A stretch of DNA of 64,000 nt, taken from the NCBI GenBank assembly GCA_051418055.1, contig JBPRGH010000035.1, positions 11,773 through 75,772 of the forward strand, written 5' to 3'. The position numbers and the translations under genes were made by a program. This document shows positions 27,977 through 36,965 of this stretch, in pieces. Positions within the stretch are counted from its first letter, which is position 1, and each line of letters opens with the position of its first letter. The notes beneath the pieces were generated by a model, which saw nothing but the letters and a program-made list of their open reading frames with translations, had not been told where the DNA came from and made no database searches. The DNA comes from JBPRGH01 sp051418055. Its GTDB lineage: Bacteria > Bacteroidota > Bacteroidia > Cytophagales > Cyclobacteriaceae.

Positions 27977-29377
27977 TTAGATATGTATTGCTCTGTTTTC
28001 AGTAGCGGCCAGACAAGCTTCCTTCACTGCCTCCATGTAAGTAGGATGAGCGTGTGACATTCGCGATACATCCTCAGCTGCTGCTCTGTATTCCATTGCA
28101 GTAACTCCTGCAGCAATCATATCTGCAGCCCTGGCTCCTATTATATGCATCCCCAGGATCTCATCTGTTTTTTTATCAGCAAGAACTTTAACAAGCCCAT
28201 CAGTATCCATACTTGCCCGGGCACGGCCTAAAGCTTTATATGGAAATGAACCTACCTTATATTCTATACCTTCTTCTTTAAGTTGCTCTTCTGAATAACC
28301 TACACTCGCCACCTCCGGCCATGTATATACAACTCCCGGGATCAGGTTGTAATGGATATGTGGTTTTTGACCTTTTAATGTTTCTGCTACAAAAGTCCCT
28401 TCCTCTTCAGCCTTATGGGCAAGCATCGCACCGCGGATCACATCACCAATTGCATATATATTATCCGCAGTGGTTTGCAGCTTCTCATTAACAGGGATTC
28501 GGCCTCTGTCGTCCAGTGAGATCCCCACATTTTCAAGACCCAAACCTTCTGTATAAGGTCTGCGACCAATAGATACAAGGCAATAGTCCCCTTTTATTTC
28601 TACAGTTTCACCCTTTTTATCTTCGGCCTTTAATATTACCTCTTTACCTTTATTTTCTATGGCAGTAACTTTATGGCCCAGCTTAAAATCTATTCCAAGT
28701 TTTTTCGTGGATTTAGTCAGCTCTTTGCTCATGGTGCTATCCATTGTAGGAATAATACGGTCAAAATACTCTACTACTGTAACTTTTGCACCAATACGGG
28801 CATAAACGGACCCAAGCTCCATTCCTATTATCCCGCCACCGACAACGATCAGGTGCTTTGGAATTTCGCTTAATACCAAAGCTTCAGTACTTGATATGAT
28901 CCTCTTCTTATCGATTTTGGCAAAAGGAAGTTCAGAAGGTTTAGAACCTGTAGCGATAATGACATTTTTAGTGGTTATCTCTTCACTTTTTTCACCTTTT
29001 ATTTTAATAGTATGCTTATCCTTAAATGAAGCAATACCATGATGAACAGTAATTTTATTTTTCTTCATCAGGTAATCTATGCCATCGCAGGTCTGCTTTA
29101 CAACCTCACCCTTACGTTTGATCATCTGCTTGAAATCCACTTTGGGATTTTGGACCTTAATACCATGCTCCTGAAAATGTGTTACGGCATTATGATAATG
29201 TTCGGTACTGTCTAATAAAGCTTTTGAAGGGATACAGCCCACATTAAGACAGGTACCACCTAGTGTGGCATATTTTTCAATAATGGCAGTTTTAAAACCC
29301 AATTGGGCACAACGAATAGCTGCAACATATCCCCCAGGGCCTGATCCAATTACTGTAACATCATATTGATAGCTCAT
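27977..29377 (-). CDS. lpdA: Dihydrolipoyl dehydrogenase (E3)
   Basis: The 466-residue FAD protein has the N-terminal GSGPGGYVAA motif, redox-active C43/C48 in GGTCLNVGCIPSKALL, an NAD-binding VVGGGIIGMELGSVYARIGA stretch and the C-terminal catalytic HAHPTYMEAVKEA. It re-oxidises lipoyl groups of E2 to make NADH. It overlaps the small membrane gene upstream by 4 nt and lies in one operon with sucA and sucB. Confidence 0.96.
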   Translation of the reverse strand: MSYQYDVTVIGSGPGGYVAAIRCAQLGFKTAIIEKYATLGGTCLNVGCIPSKALLDSTEHYHNAVTHFQEHGIKVQNPKVDFKQMIKRKGEVVKQTCDGIDYLMKKNKITVHHGIASFKDKHTIKIKGEKSEEITTKNVIIATGSKPSELPFAKIDKKRIISSTEALVLSEIPKHLIVVGGGIIGMELGSVYARIGAKVTVVEYFDRIIPTMDSTMSKELTKSTKKLGIDFKLGHKVTAIENKGKEVILKAEDKKGETVEIKGDYCLVSIGRRPYTEGLGLENVGISLDDRGRIPVNEKLQTTADNIYAIGDVIRGAMLAHKAEEEGTFVAETLKGQKPHIHYNLIPGVVYTWPEVASVGYSEEQLKEEGIEYKVGSFPYKALGRARASMDTDGLVKVLADKKTDEILGMHIIGARAADMIAAGVTAMEYRAAAEDVSRMSHAHPTYMEAVKEACLAATENRAIHI

Positions 29378-29556
29378 TTTTTATTATTTTTTGATGATTT
29401 ACTTCTTGCGGCAAGCCCCAAGAAAAATACAACAACAGCAATGAAAAACAACCAATAGTTAAAGGTTGCATCCATCATAAAATAGTCAATGGCAGTATAT
29501 ATCATTAGAACTACTGCCAGTATTAAAAGTAAAAGTGAAAACAAATGTTTTTGCAT
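29374..29556 (-). CDS. 60-residue two-helix membrane protein inside the odh operon
   Basis: The product MQKHLFSLLLLILAVVLMIY...KSSKNNKK has two hydrophobic helices (~5-22 and ~33-50) and a Lys/Ser/Asn tail. The junctions are tight: its start overlaps the sucB stop by 1 nt and its stop overlaps the lpdA start by 4 nt. This argues for a real translated gene coupled to both. Function is unknown. It may tether or assist the complex, but this is speculation. Confidence 0.7.
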   Translation of the reverse strand: MQKHLFSLLLLILAVVLMIYTAIDYFMMDATFNYWLFFIAVVVFFLGLAARSKSSKNNKK

Positions 29557-31097
29557 TACACTCCTAGTAAAAGCCTTCCAGGATCTTCCAGTAATTCTTT
29601 CACTCTTACAAGGAAGCTAACTGATTCCCGTCCATCTACAATTCTATGGTCATAGCTGAGCGCCACATACATGATTGGTCTAACTACTATTTCTCCGTTC
29701 TCTACTACGGGACGCTCCACAATATTATGCATCCCCAGAATAGCAGACTGAGGAGCGTTTATTATAGGTGTAGATAACATCGAACCAAAAACACCACCAT
29801 TAGTGATTGTAAATGTTCCGCCGGTCATTTCATCAATAGTCAATTTACCATCACGTGCCTTTGTAGCAAGGTTAATGATCTCCTTCTCAATATTTTGGAA
29901 ATCTCTTTTCTCAGCATTTCTGATAACAGGAACAACCAACCCTCTTTTTGTGGAAACGGCAATAGACACATCGCAGTAGTCGTGGTAAACAAGTTCATCA
30001 CCATCAATCATTGCATTCACTGCCGGCCATTCTTCCAATGCCATACAGCAGGCTTTGGTAAAGAAGGACATAAAGCCTAAACCAACACCATATTTATCTT
30101 TGAACTGGTCTTTATATTTCTTTCGAAGGTCCATCACCGGCTTCATATTCACCTCATTGAAGGTGGTGAGCATAGCCGTTTCATTTTTTACAGAAACAAG
30201 GCGCCTTGAGATAGTTTTACGAAGGTTGGTCATCTTCTCCCTGCGCTCATTCCGCTCGCCCTGTGGTTTAGGAGCTGCTGTAGTCGCTGCGGCTTCTTTT
30301 TGTGGTGCCTGCTTTTCTGCTGCAGCTTTAGGAGTTGCTTTTTCAGCATCCTCTTTTGTTATACGGCCATCAACACCCGTTCCTTTTACATTTTTAGGAT
30401 CTATGCCTTTTTCCTTTAAGATTTTAGCTGCAGCAGGTGATGCATGCCCAGAAGCGTAAGTTTCTTCCCCTTCTGCTTTTTCTGTATCTGCAGGTTGGTT
30501 TTTTTCTTTTGCAGGAGCTGTGGCTGGTGCTCCTTCCGTAACTTCAATTTTACAAATGAGGGATCCAATCTCAAGCGTATCACCCTCTTTCGCTTCTATA
30601 TGTAGGATTCCTGAAGCTTCAGCCGGTAATTCAAATGTAGCTTTGTCAGAATCGACTTCAGCGATTACCTCATCAAGCTCTACATAATCACCTTCATTTT
30701 TCAACCATGAGGAGATCGTTACTTCTGTGATGGATTCTCCCACTGCAGGAACAGTCATCTCCTTAACCTCACCTGTTTTAGAAGGACCTCCACCCCCTGA
30801 TGGAGTTTCTTTCTTCTCAGCTTTAGGTGCTTCTTTTTTATCTGCGGCAGAGGCTCCTTTAGCGTCTGTGTCTATTTCACAGATCACAGCGCCTATTTCA
30901 AGGGTATCACCCTCCTGTGCTTTAATTTTTAATTTACCACTTGCTTCAGCAGGTAATTCAAAAGTAGCTTTATCAGATTCGAGTTCGGCTATTATTTCAT
31001 CCTGCTCAACAAAATCCCCATCACTTTTCAACCAGTTAGCAACGGTAACTTCTGTTATAGATTCACCGACGGTGGGTACTTTTACGGCAACACTCAT
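29556..31097 (-). CDS. sucB: 2-oxoglutarate dehydrogenase E2, dihydrolipoyl succinyltransferase
   Basis: The 513-residue core protein of the complex transfers succinyl groups to CoA. It has two tandem lipoyl domains, each with the motif DKATFELPAEASG (lipoyl lysines K43 and K152). Ala/Lys/Glu-rich linkers, a peripheral-subunit-binding domain (~215-255, ASPAAAKILKEKGIDP) and the catalytic domain ending SYDHRIVDGRESVSFL follow. E. coli SucB has a single lipoyl domain. Two are seen in some Bacteroidota. It starts 12 nt after sucA. Confidence 0.95.
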   Translation of the reverse strand: MSVAVKVPTVGESITEVTVANWLKSDGDFVEQDEIIAELESDKATFELPAEASGKLKIKAQEGDTLEIGAVICEIDTDAKGASAADKKEAPKAEKKETPSGGGGPSKTGEVKEMTVPAVGESITEVTISSWLKNEGDYVELDEVIAEVDSDKATFELPAEASGILHIEAKEGDTLEIGSLICKIEVTEGAPATAPAKEKNQPADTEKAEGEETYASGHASPAAAKILKEKGIDPKNVKGTGVDGRITKEDAEKATPKAAAEKQAPQKEAAATTAAPKPQGERNERREKMTNLRKTISRRLVSVKNETAMLTTFNEVNMKPVMDLRKKYKDQFKDKYGVGLGFMSFFTKACCMALEEWPAVNAMIDGDELVYHDYCDVSIAVSTKRGLVVPVIRNAEKRDFQNIEKEIINLATKARDGKLTIDEMTGGTFTITNGGVFGSMLSTPIINAPQSAILGMHNIVERPVVENGEIVVRPIMYVALSYDHRIVDGRESVSFLVRVKELLEDPGRLLLGV

Positions 31098-31109
31098 TTA
31101 TATCTTATT

Positions 31110-33833
31110 TTAATTTTTAAATGCTTCTTGAATAATTCGTTCCTGCTCTTTATTATGCACCTTGTAATATCCTGTAGCAGGTGATGCACTTGCTTTACGT
31201 GATATCAGCTTAAAGTTTTCATTAGGCAATGTCCTTAAAATGAAAGTCCAGTAGCCCATGTTATTAGGTTCTTCCTGAACCCAATAAATCTCAGCATCTT
31301 TATATTTTTTCCGTATCTCCTCAAACTTCAGCTTAGGAAAAGGATGAAGCTGCTCAATTCGTACTACTGCTATATCCTTTATCTTATTATTCTCCTGATA
31401 CTCTCTGAGGTCATAAAATATCTTACCAGAGCAAAACAGGATTCGTTTTACTTTAGATTTGTTTACATAATCATCATCAAGGATTTCCTGGAATCTGCCA
31501 TTTGTAAAATCCTCTACAGGAGATACTACTTTTGGATGCCTTAATAATGATTTTGGAGAAAAGACAACACATGGCTTTCTGAATTCCCAGGTTACCTGTC
31601 TTCTCAGCATATGAAAGAAGTTAGCAGGGGTGGTTATATTTACGGCTATTAGATTTTCTTCCGCAGCCAGTTGCAGGAATCGCTCCGGACGTGCATTTGA
31701 ATGCTCCGGACCCTGCCCCTCATAACTATGAGGCAATAGCATAACAAGACCGTTCATCCGCTGCCATTTACTTTCAGCGCTGGTAATAAACTGATCGATC
31801 ATCACCTGTGCACCGTTTGCAAAATCACCAAATTGTGCCTCCCATAGTACAAGAGCACTAGGAGTAGCCATTGCATAACCATATTCAAAACCTAATACCC
31901 CAAATTCCGAAAGCAGGGAGTTGAATATCTTAAACTTCTGCTGGTCCTTCTCAATATGATCCAGAACACAATATGGCAGGTTGGTCTGCGCATCAAATAT
32001 ATATGCATGGCGGTGGCTGAATGTACCTCTTTTAACATCCTGACCAGACATGCGGACAATCGTATTTTCTATCAGCAATGAACCATATGCCAGTAATTCT
32101 GCATCCGCCCAATTTAATTCCTTACTTTTAAAGAAATTATCCTTCCTGGATTTTAGCAGTTTTTCTATCTGCTTGAGAGGTTTAAAACCTTTAGGTAATG
32201 TTGTTAAAGCCTTTCCAATTTTTTCTATTTTCCCCTCTGATACACCTGTTTTTGGAGATTCATTGAAATCCTCAGGTTTTGCGCGCCTAAGCTGTTCCCA
32301 TTCTTCCTCCAGCTTCTGTGGTTTATAAGGCAAAGGATTCTGTTTTACATCATTAAGCCTATCCTGAAGTAAACTGCGGAACTCCTTATCCATGTTATTT
32401 GCCATCTCCTCATCCACGTCACCCTTTTCAAGAAGTTCTTTTACGTAAATTTCTCTTGGGTTTGGATGCTTGGCAATGATATTATAAAGCTTTGGCTGAG
32501 TGAATTTTGGCTCATCACTCTCATTATGTCCATGACGACGGTAGCATAAAAGATCGATAAAAATATCTTTTCCGAATTCCTGACGGTATTCAATAGCTAA
32601 TTTTGCGCACCAGGTTACCGCTTCAGCATCATCCCCATTAACATGTAAAACAGGGGCATCAACTATTTTAGCCAGATCCGTACAATAAATACTTGAACGT
32701 GCATCATCATAATCGGTGGTAAAACCTACCTGGTTATTTATTACAAAATGAATTGTCCCTCCGGTAGTATAGCCATCCAGCTGCGACATCTGTACAATTT
32801 CGTAAACAACACCCTGACCGGCAATGGCTGCATCACCATGAATTAAAATAGGAAGAGCTGCTTTTAAATTGCCTTTATATTCATCGTCAATCTGTGCCCG
32901 CGCATAACCTAGTACCACCGGATCAACCGCCTCAAGGTGTGAAGGATTAGGGGTAAGCTTAACATATACTTTATTACCTCCCGGTGTAGTAATATGGCTT
33001 GAATATCCTAGGTGATATTTTACATCACCATCTCCCATTGTCAGGTCCGGGTCCACATTACCTTCAAACTCATTAAAGATCTCTGCATAAGTTTTGCCCA
33101 TGATATTTGCCAGCACATTAAGCCGTCCACGATGTGCCATTCCAATGACAACTTCTTTAACATCCACACTGGCTGCATGAGTGATGATCTTATCAAGGGC
33201 AGGGATTGTATTCTCACCCCCTTCAAGAGAAAATCTTTTTTGACCGAGATATTTGGTATGCAGGAAGTTTTCAAAAACAACCGCTTCATTTAATTTCGAT
33301 AAGATCCTTTTCTTCTCTTCAATAGCAGGATCAATATTTACCGCTTCAGATTCACATTTCTTTTTAAACCAGTCCAGGATCTGTGAATCGCGTATATGCA
33401 TATATTCAAATCCGATTGGACCTAAATATATACTATCAAGTGTTTCTTTTATTTTCCGTAAGGAGGCCCGGCCTATTCCGATTTCCGACCCAACATCAAA
33501 TTCCGTATCAAGATCCTGCTCGTCAAGGCCAAAATCCTCAAGTGATAATTTTACATTATGATCTCTTCTTTCTCTAACAGGATTGGTTTTTGACTTCAGG
33601 TGCCCTCTTGAACGATAAGCATGAATGAGGTTACGAACCCGTGTTTCCTTTGATGATTCAACTTCTTCAGCAACAGCGGCTCCATTTTCACCGTATTGCA
33701 TGAGTGAAAATTCAAACCCTTCAAAAAATTTTCTCCAGGAATGATCTACTGATTCTGGGTCCTGTTTGTATGATTGATACAGCTCGTCAATGTAATTAAC
33801 GTCTGCATTTGAAATATATGAATATTTATCCAT
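31110..33833 (-). CDS. sucA: 2-oxoglutarate dehydrogenase E1
   Basis: The 907-residue thiamine-diphosphate enzyme decarboxylates 2-oxoglutarate in the TCA cycle. Visible features are the N-terminal E2-binding helix (YIDELYQSYKQDPESVDHSW), GMAHRGRLNVLANIMGK, the ThDP/Mg segment HGDAAIAGQGVVYE and the C-terminal LPHSYEGQGPEHSNARPERF. It is the first gene of the minus-strand sucA-sucB-small protein-lpdA-rhomboid operon. Its length agrees with the family (about 900-940). Confidence 0.96.
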   Translation of the reverse strand: MDKYSYISNADVNYIDELYQSYKQDPESVDHSWRKFFEGFEFSLMQYGENGAAVAEEVESSKETRVRNLIHAYRSRGHLKSKTNPVRERRDHNVKLSLEDFGLDEQDLDTEFDVGSEIGIGRASLRKIKETLDSIYLGPIGFEYMHIRDSQILDWFKKKCESEAVNIDPAIEEKKRILSKLNEAVVFENFLHTKYLGQKRFSLEGGENTIPALDKIITHAASVDVKEVVIGMAHRGRLNVLANIMGKTYAEIFNEFEGNVDPDLTMGDGDVKYHLGYSSHITTPGGNKVYVKLTPNPSHLEAVDPVVLGYARAQIDDEYKGNLKAALPILIHGDAAIAGQGVVYEIVQMSQLDGYTTGGTIHFVINNQVGFTTDYDDARSSIYCTDLAKIVDAPVLHVNGDDAEAVTWCAKLAIEYRQEFGKDIFIDLLCYRRHGHNESDEPKFTQPKLYNIIAKHPNPREIYVKELLEKGDVDEEMANNMDKEFRSLLQDRLNDVKQNPLPYKPQKLEEEWEQLRRAKPEDFNESPKTGVSEGKIEKIGKALTTLPKGFKPLKQIEKLLKSRKDNFFKSKELNWADAELLAYGSLLIENTIVRMSGQDVKRGTFSHRHAYIFDAQTNLPYCVLDHIEKDQQKFKIFNSLLSEFGVLGFEYGYAMATPSALVLWEAQFGDFANGAQVMIDQFITSAESKWQRMNGLVMLLPHSYEGQGPEHSNARPERFLQLAAEENLIAVNITTPANFFHMLRRQVTWEFRKPCVVFSPKSLLRHPKVVSPVEDFTNGRFQEILDDDYVNKSKVKRILFCSGKIFYDLREYQENNKIKDIAVVRIEQLHPFPKLKFEEIRKKYKDAEIYWVQEEPNNMGYWTFILRTLPNENFKLISRKASASPATGYYKVHNKEQERIIQEAFKN

Positions 33834-33858
33834 GTCAACCGACTAACTAAATGAAGTT

Positions 33859-33866
33859 CAAAGATA
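33859..33866 (-). promoter_or_regulatory. sucA: Putative -7 element TATCTTTG of the sucA operon
   Basis: On the minus strand this TAnnTTTG match lies 25 nt before the sucA ATG, a normal distance. No convincing -33 box is seen. Confidence 0.45.
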
Positions 33867-34097
33867 TGGAAAGTAATCAATGTTTGAAAATCGTATAATC
33901 GCTTACCCAATTATTAATTAATTTCCTCTGTTTTCGCTATTCTGATAACGTTATAATGGTTCAGGTGTTCGTAATTATTTTCGTGTAGAAAGTGAGTTAG
34001 TATTTTTATAAACCGGAAGAAGAAAATATTAGCAGGTTTTTTTTTAAATGATTAGTCAAAGAAAGCTTTATTCTTTAAATCTAATCCCAACTCCGAG

Positions 34098-34450
34098 TCA
34101 TTTCGACTTTAGGAGAAATCTTACTCTTCGATTAGCAGTTCCCGTTAAAAGAGAGTGAGCTTTCTCTCTTCGCATACCTGTTGGCTATAAGCGTTAAGTC
34201 TGATAAGCTTCGTTCGAAATGATTTGACTTTTAACACAATTCATTTCGACCATAGGAGAAATCTTACTCATCGACTAGCAGTACCCGTTATATATGGAGT
34301 AAGATTTCTCTCTTCAAATTCCTGGTAGGAATAAGCTTTAGAATCTGGTAAGCTATGTTCGAAATGACCGATTTTAAGGAATTTATTTAATTATTTCCAC
34401 CACCGGATCATTTGGTGGCAGGAGAAATGCTACTCATCGATTAGCAGAAT
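34098..34450. repeat. Three REP-like palindromic repeats filling the sucA-rpsP gap
   Basis: The 33,834-34,567 gap holds no gene. Two full units (34098-34222, 34241-34367) begin TCATTTCGAC and end in the inverse TCGAAATGA, so each is a ~125-nt imperfect palindrome. Shared inner blocks are AGGAGAAATCTTACTC, CGAtTAGCAG and TTTCTCTCTTC. A third unit (34408-34450) keeps only the left part. Such TCATTTCGA...GGAGAAATCT elements recur in intergenic DNA of many Bacteroidota. They may be non-autonomous mobile units. Confidence 0.75.
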
Positions 34451-34505
34451 CATCAGAAACTTACAATAATTTTAATACTCGTTTCCTTAATTCTAATATA
34501 TATGT

Positions 34506-34513
34506 TATATTTG
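34506..34513 (+). promoter_or_regulatory. rpsP: Putative -7 element TATATTTG of rpsP
   Basis: An exact TAnnTTTG match followed by CAGCCC, 54 nt before the rpsP ATG. The same TATATTTGCA core precedes rplS at 36440, suggesting parallel promoters for the two ribosomal genes. Confidence 0.6.
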
Positions 34514-34567
34514 CAGCCCTTTTATCGTGGACGTGATCCACAGGATAATAAGTACAAAAAAAAGAAA

Positions 34568-35170
34568 ATGGCAGTAAAAATCAGATTAGCCCGTAGGGGT
34601 AGAAAGAAATTGGCAATTTACGACGTGGTCGTAGCAGATGTCAGAGCACCGCGTGACGGTAAGTATATAGAGAGGATCGGACGTTACAATCCGAACACTA
34701 ACCCGGCAACTATCGATCTTAATGAAGACAGAGCATTTTACTGGGTGATGAATGGAGCACAGCCGACAGATACCGTAAAGGCAATGTTGAGCTACCGTGG
34801 CCTTCTTCTTAAGAAGCATCTTCAGATTGGGGTTAATAAAGGAGCCCTTACTCAGGAAGAAGCAGATAAGAAATTCAACGAGTGGGTTGAGCAGAAAGGT
34901 CTTAAAATCCAGTCTAAGCAAGATAAATTAGCTTCTGAAGCTGAACAGATGAAAGCAGCTCGTAAAGAGGCTGAATCTAAAGTTAGAGAAGCTCGTGCTG
35001 AAGAATTGAAAAAGAAACTTCAGGCTGAAGAAGAGCCTGCTGAAGAAGCAACTGCTGAAGGTGGTGAAGAAGCAACTGCTGAAGGTGGTGAAGAGCCTAC
35101 TGCAGAAGGCGAAGGCACACAACCGGAAGCTTCCGCTGAAGAGAAAAAAGAAGGAACTTCTGAAAGTTAA
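34568..35170 (+). CDS. rpsP: 30S ribosomal protein S16 with long acidic C-terminal tail
   Basis: The S16 core is residues 1-~110 (MAVKIRLARRGRKKLAIYDV, ERIGRYNPNTNPATIDL). The ~90-residue extension is first charged and helical (KAARKEAESKVREARAEELK) and then a Glu/Ala/Thr/Gly tail coded by a 24-nt tandem repeat (35042-35113, about three units, EEATAEGG). E. coli S16 has 82 residues, and Bacteroidota often extend it. The ATG at 34568 gives the true N-terminus, although the frame is open upstream. It heads the rpsP-rimM-trmD operon. Confidence 0.95.
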   Translation: MAVKIRLARRGRKKLAIYDVVVADVRAPRDGKYIERIGRYNPNTNPATIDLNEDRAFYWVMNGAQPTDTVKAMLSYRGLLLKKHLQIGVNKGALTQEEADKKFNEWVEQKGLKIQSKQDKLASEAEQMKAARKEAESKVREARAEELKKKLQAEEEPAEEATAEGGEEATAEGGEEPTAEGEGTQPEASAEEKKEGTSES

Positions 35171-35179
35171 TTATAACCC

Positions 35180-35704
35180 ATGAATATTGATGCGTGCTTT
35201 GAATTAGGCTACGTGATCAAGAAACATGGTCTGAAGGGGGGAGTTAGTATCTACATTGATGCTGATGAACCTGAGAATTATATAAATCTGGAATCAGTTT
35301 TTGTCGAGATCGATCAAAAGCTGATTCCTTTTTTTATTGAAGAATTTAGCCTTCTTGGTGATAAAGCGTATGTTAAATTCGAAGATATAGATTCTGTCGA
35401 AGAAGCCGAAGAGCTTAAAGGCTCCCGTCTGTTTTTACCACTTGAAGCTTTACCACCTCTTGAAGGAAATCAGTTTTATTATCACGAGATCATCGGCTAC
35501 AAAGTAAACGAACAGGATGCAGGTGATATTGGTGTAGTGAAAGATGTCTTTGAAACCACTGCCCAGGACCTGCTATTTGTTGATCATAATGGAAAAGAGA
35601 TCCTAATACCTATTGATGATGATATCATTATTAAAGTAGAACATACTGAAAAAATGCTTTATGTTTCCTTACCGGAAGGACTTTTAGACATTTACCTCGA
35701 GTAA
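35180..35704 (+). CDS. rimM: 16S rRNA processing / ribosome maturation factor RimM
   Basis: The 174-residue protein has the N-terminal RimM domain (FELGYVIKKHGLKGGVSI) and a C-terminal PRC-barrel (YYHEIIGYKVNEQDAGDIGV, ILIPIDDDIIIKVE). It assists 30S head assembly, binding S19. It lies 9 nt after rpsP and its last base is shared with the trmD start (stop/start overlap TAATG), the common arrangement. Confidence 0.94.
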   Translation: MNIDACFELGYVIKKHGLKGGVSIYIDADEPENYINLESVFVEIDQKLIPFFIEEFSLLGDKAYVKFEDIDSVEEAEELKGSRLFLPLEALPPLEGNQFYYHEIIGYKVNEQDAGDIGVVKDVFETTAQDLLFVDHNGKEILIPIDDDIIIKVEHTEKMLYVSLPEGLLDIYLE

Positions 35705-36396
35705 TGCGCATAGATATTATCACCATACTACCAAAATTATTAGAAGGTCCTTTTGCTGACTCTATATTAAAACGCGCGCAACAAAAAGGCCTGGCTGAAA
35801 TTCATATACATGACCTGCGGAAATACAGCACAGATAAACACCAGAAAATAGATGACTATGCTTATGGTGGCGGTGCAGGAATGGTAATGATGATCGAACC
35901 GATAGATCTTTGCATTTCTGACCTGAAGGCACAAAGGGAATATGACGAGATCATATACATGAGCCCTGACGGTGAGCTTTTTAATCAGCCCGTCGCTAAT
36001 GAGCTAAGCCTTAAGAAAAACATTATTATTTTATGCGGACATTATAAAGGTGTTGATGAACGTGTAAGGCAGCATCTTATTACAAGAGAGATCAGTATTG
36101 GTGATTACGTGTTATCGGGAGGGGAGCTTGCTGCTGCTGTTGTTACAGATGCTGTTATTCGGTTAATTCCAGGAGTGCTTTCCGATGAAACTTCGGCTCT
36201 GACAGACTCTTTTCAGGATAATTTGCTTGCTCCTCCCGTCTATACCCGGCCCGCTGAATATAAGGGATGGGAAGTGCCGGAGGTTTTATTAAGCGGGCAT
36301 GAGCAAAAAATTACAGACTGGAGGCATGATAAGGCAATCGAGCGTACTAAACAACGTCGTCCTGACCTGCTTGATGAAGGTAGTCCAAAAGACTAG
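35704..36396 (+). CDS. trmD: tRNA (guanine-N1)-methyltransferase
   Basis: It methylates G37 of tRNAs using SAM, preventing +1 frameshifting. The 230-residue trefoil-knot protein shows MRIDIITILPKLLEGPF, YGGGAGMVMMIEP, LCGHYKGVDERVRQHL and SIGDYVLSGGELAA, all standard TrmD motifs. rplS is not in the same tight cluster: an 88-nt gap with its own promoter-like element follows. Confidence 0.96.
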   Translation: MRIDIITILPKLLEGPFADSILKRAQQKGLAEIHIHDLRKYSTDKHQKIDDYAYGGGAGMVMMIEPIDLCISDLKAQREYDEIIYMSPDGELFNQPVANELSLKKNIIILCGHYKGVDERVRQHLITREISIGDYVLSGGELAAAVVTDAVIRLIPGVLSDETSALTDSFQDNLLAPPVYTRPAEYKGWEVPEVLLSGHEQKITDWRHDKAIERTKQRRPDLLDEGSPKD

Positions 36397-36439
36397 AATT
36401 ATTTTTCACCACAGCATTCATATTTTATAAAATTATTTC

Positions 36440-36447
36440 TATATTTG
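36440..36447 (+). promoter_or_regulatory. rplS: Putative -7 element TATATTTG of rplS
   Basis: An exact TAnnTTTG match followed by CAATCC, 37 nt before the rplS ATG in the trmD-rplS gap. Confidence 0.6.
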
Positions 36448-36484
36448 CAATCCGTTTTTCGGAAGTAAGAATTTTTCTAAGATC

Positions 36485-36838
36485 ATGAGCGAGTTAATAA
36501 AATTAATAGAGGAAGAAGCAGCAGAGAAGAGGAATGGATTTCCTGCATTCAAAGCTGGTGATACGATAAACGTTCACGTTAAGATTACTGAAGGTAACAA
36601 AGAACGTGTACAGCAATTCCAGGGTACTGTAATCCAGAGAAGGCACCCGAATTCAAACGGTGAGACTTTCACTGTTAGAAAAATCTCTAATGGAGTTGGT
36701 GTTGAGCGTATTTTCCCTTTACTTTCACCAAGTATTGATAAAATCGAAGTACTTAGAAAAGGTAAGGTAAGAAGAAAACGTATTTACTATGTACGTGGTA
36801 AGCACGGTAAGTCTGCTAGGATTAAAGAACAGATTTAA
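36485..36838 (+). CDS. rplS: 50S ribosomal protein L19
   Basis: The 117-residue protein carries L19 motifs: FKAGDTINVHVKITEGNKER, QFQGTVIQRRHPNSNGETFT and a basic end RKGKVRRKRIYYVRGKHGK. L19 sits at the 30S-50S interface. It is monocistronic, with its own promoter and terminator. Confidence 0.97.
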   Translation: MSELIKLIEEEAAEKRNGFPAFKAGDTINVHVKITEGNKERVQQFQGTVIQRRHPNSNGETFTVRKISNGVGVERIFPLLSPSIDKIEVLRKGKVRRKRIYYVRGKHGKSARIKEQI

Positions 36839-36858
36839 TTTTAATATAAAATACTATA

Positions 36859-36896
36859 AAGCCAATCCCGATTATGATCAGGATTGGCTTTTTTAT
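36859..36896 (+). terminator. rplS terminator
   Basis: Stem AAGCCAATCC / GGATTGGCTT with a 12-nt loop, followed by TTTTTTATTT, 20 nt after the rplS stop. Confidence 0.88.
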
Positions 36897-36965
36897 TTAA
36901 CAATTCTCCACATTAGGCATTATTTAGTAAATTTACAGTCCGTTTTAATCAAACCATTCTAAACT

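Noticed and set aside
30055..31113. Two plus-strand frames of 128-134 codons opposite sucB
   Set aside because: They are antisense shadows of the Ala/Glu-rich lipoyl and linker regions, with Ser/Pro/Ala low-complexity products.
34502..34567. Upstream extension of S16
   Set aside because: The frame is open but overlaps the promoter core, and the family N-terminus is MAVKIRLARRG at 34568.
33834..34567. tRNA or small RNA gene in the sucA-rpsP gap
   Set aside because: The structures are explained by three copies of a palindromic repeat, and no TTCGANNC-type T-arm with acceptor pairing was found.
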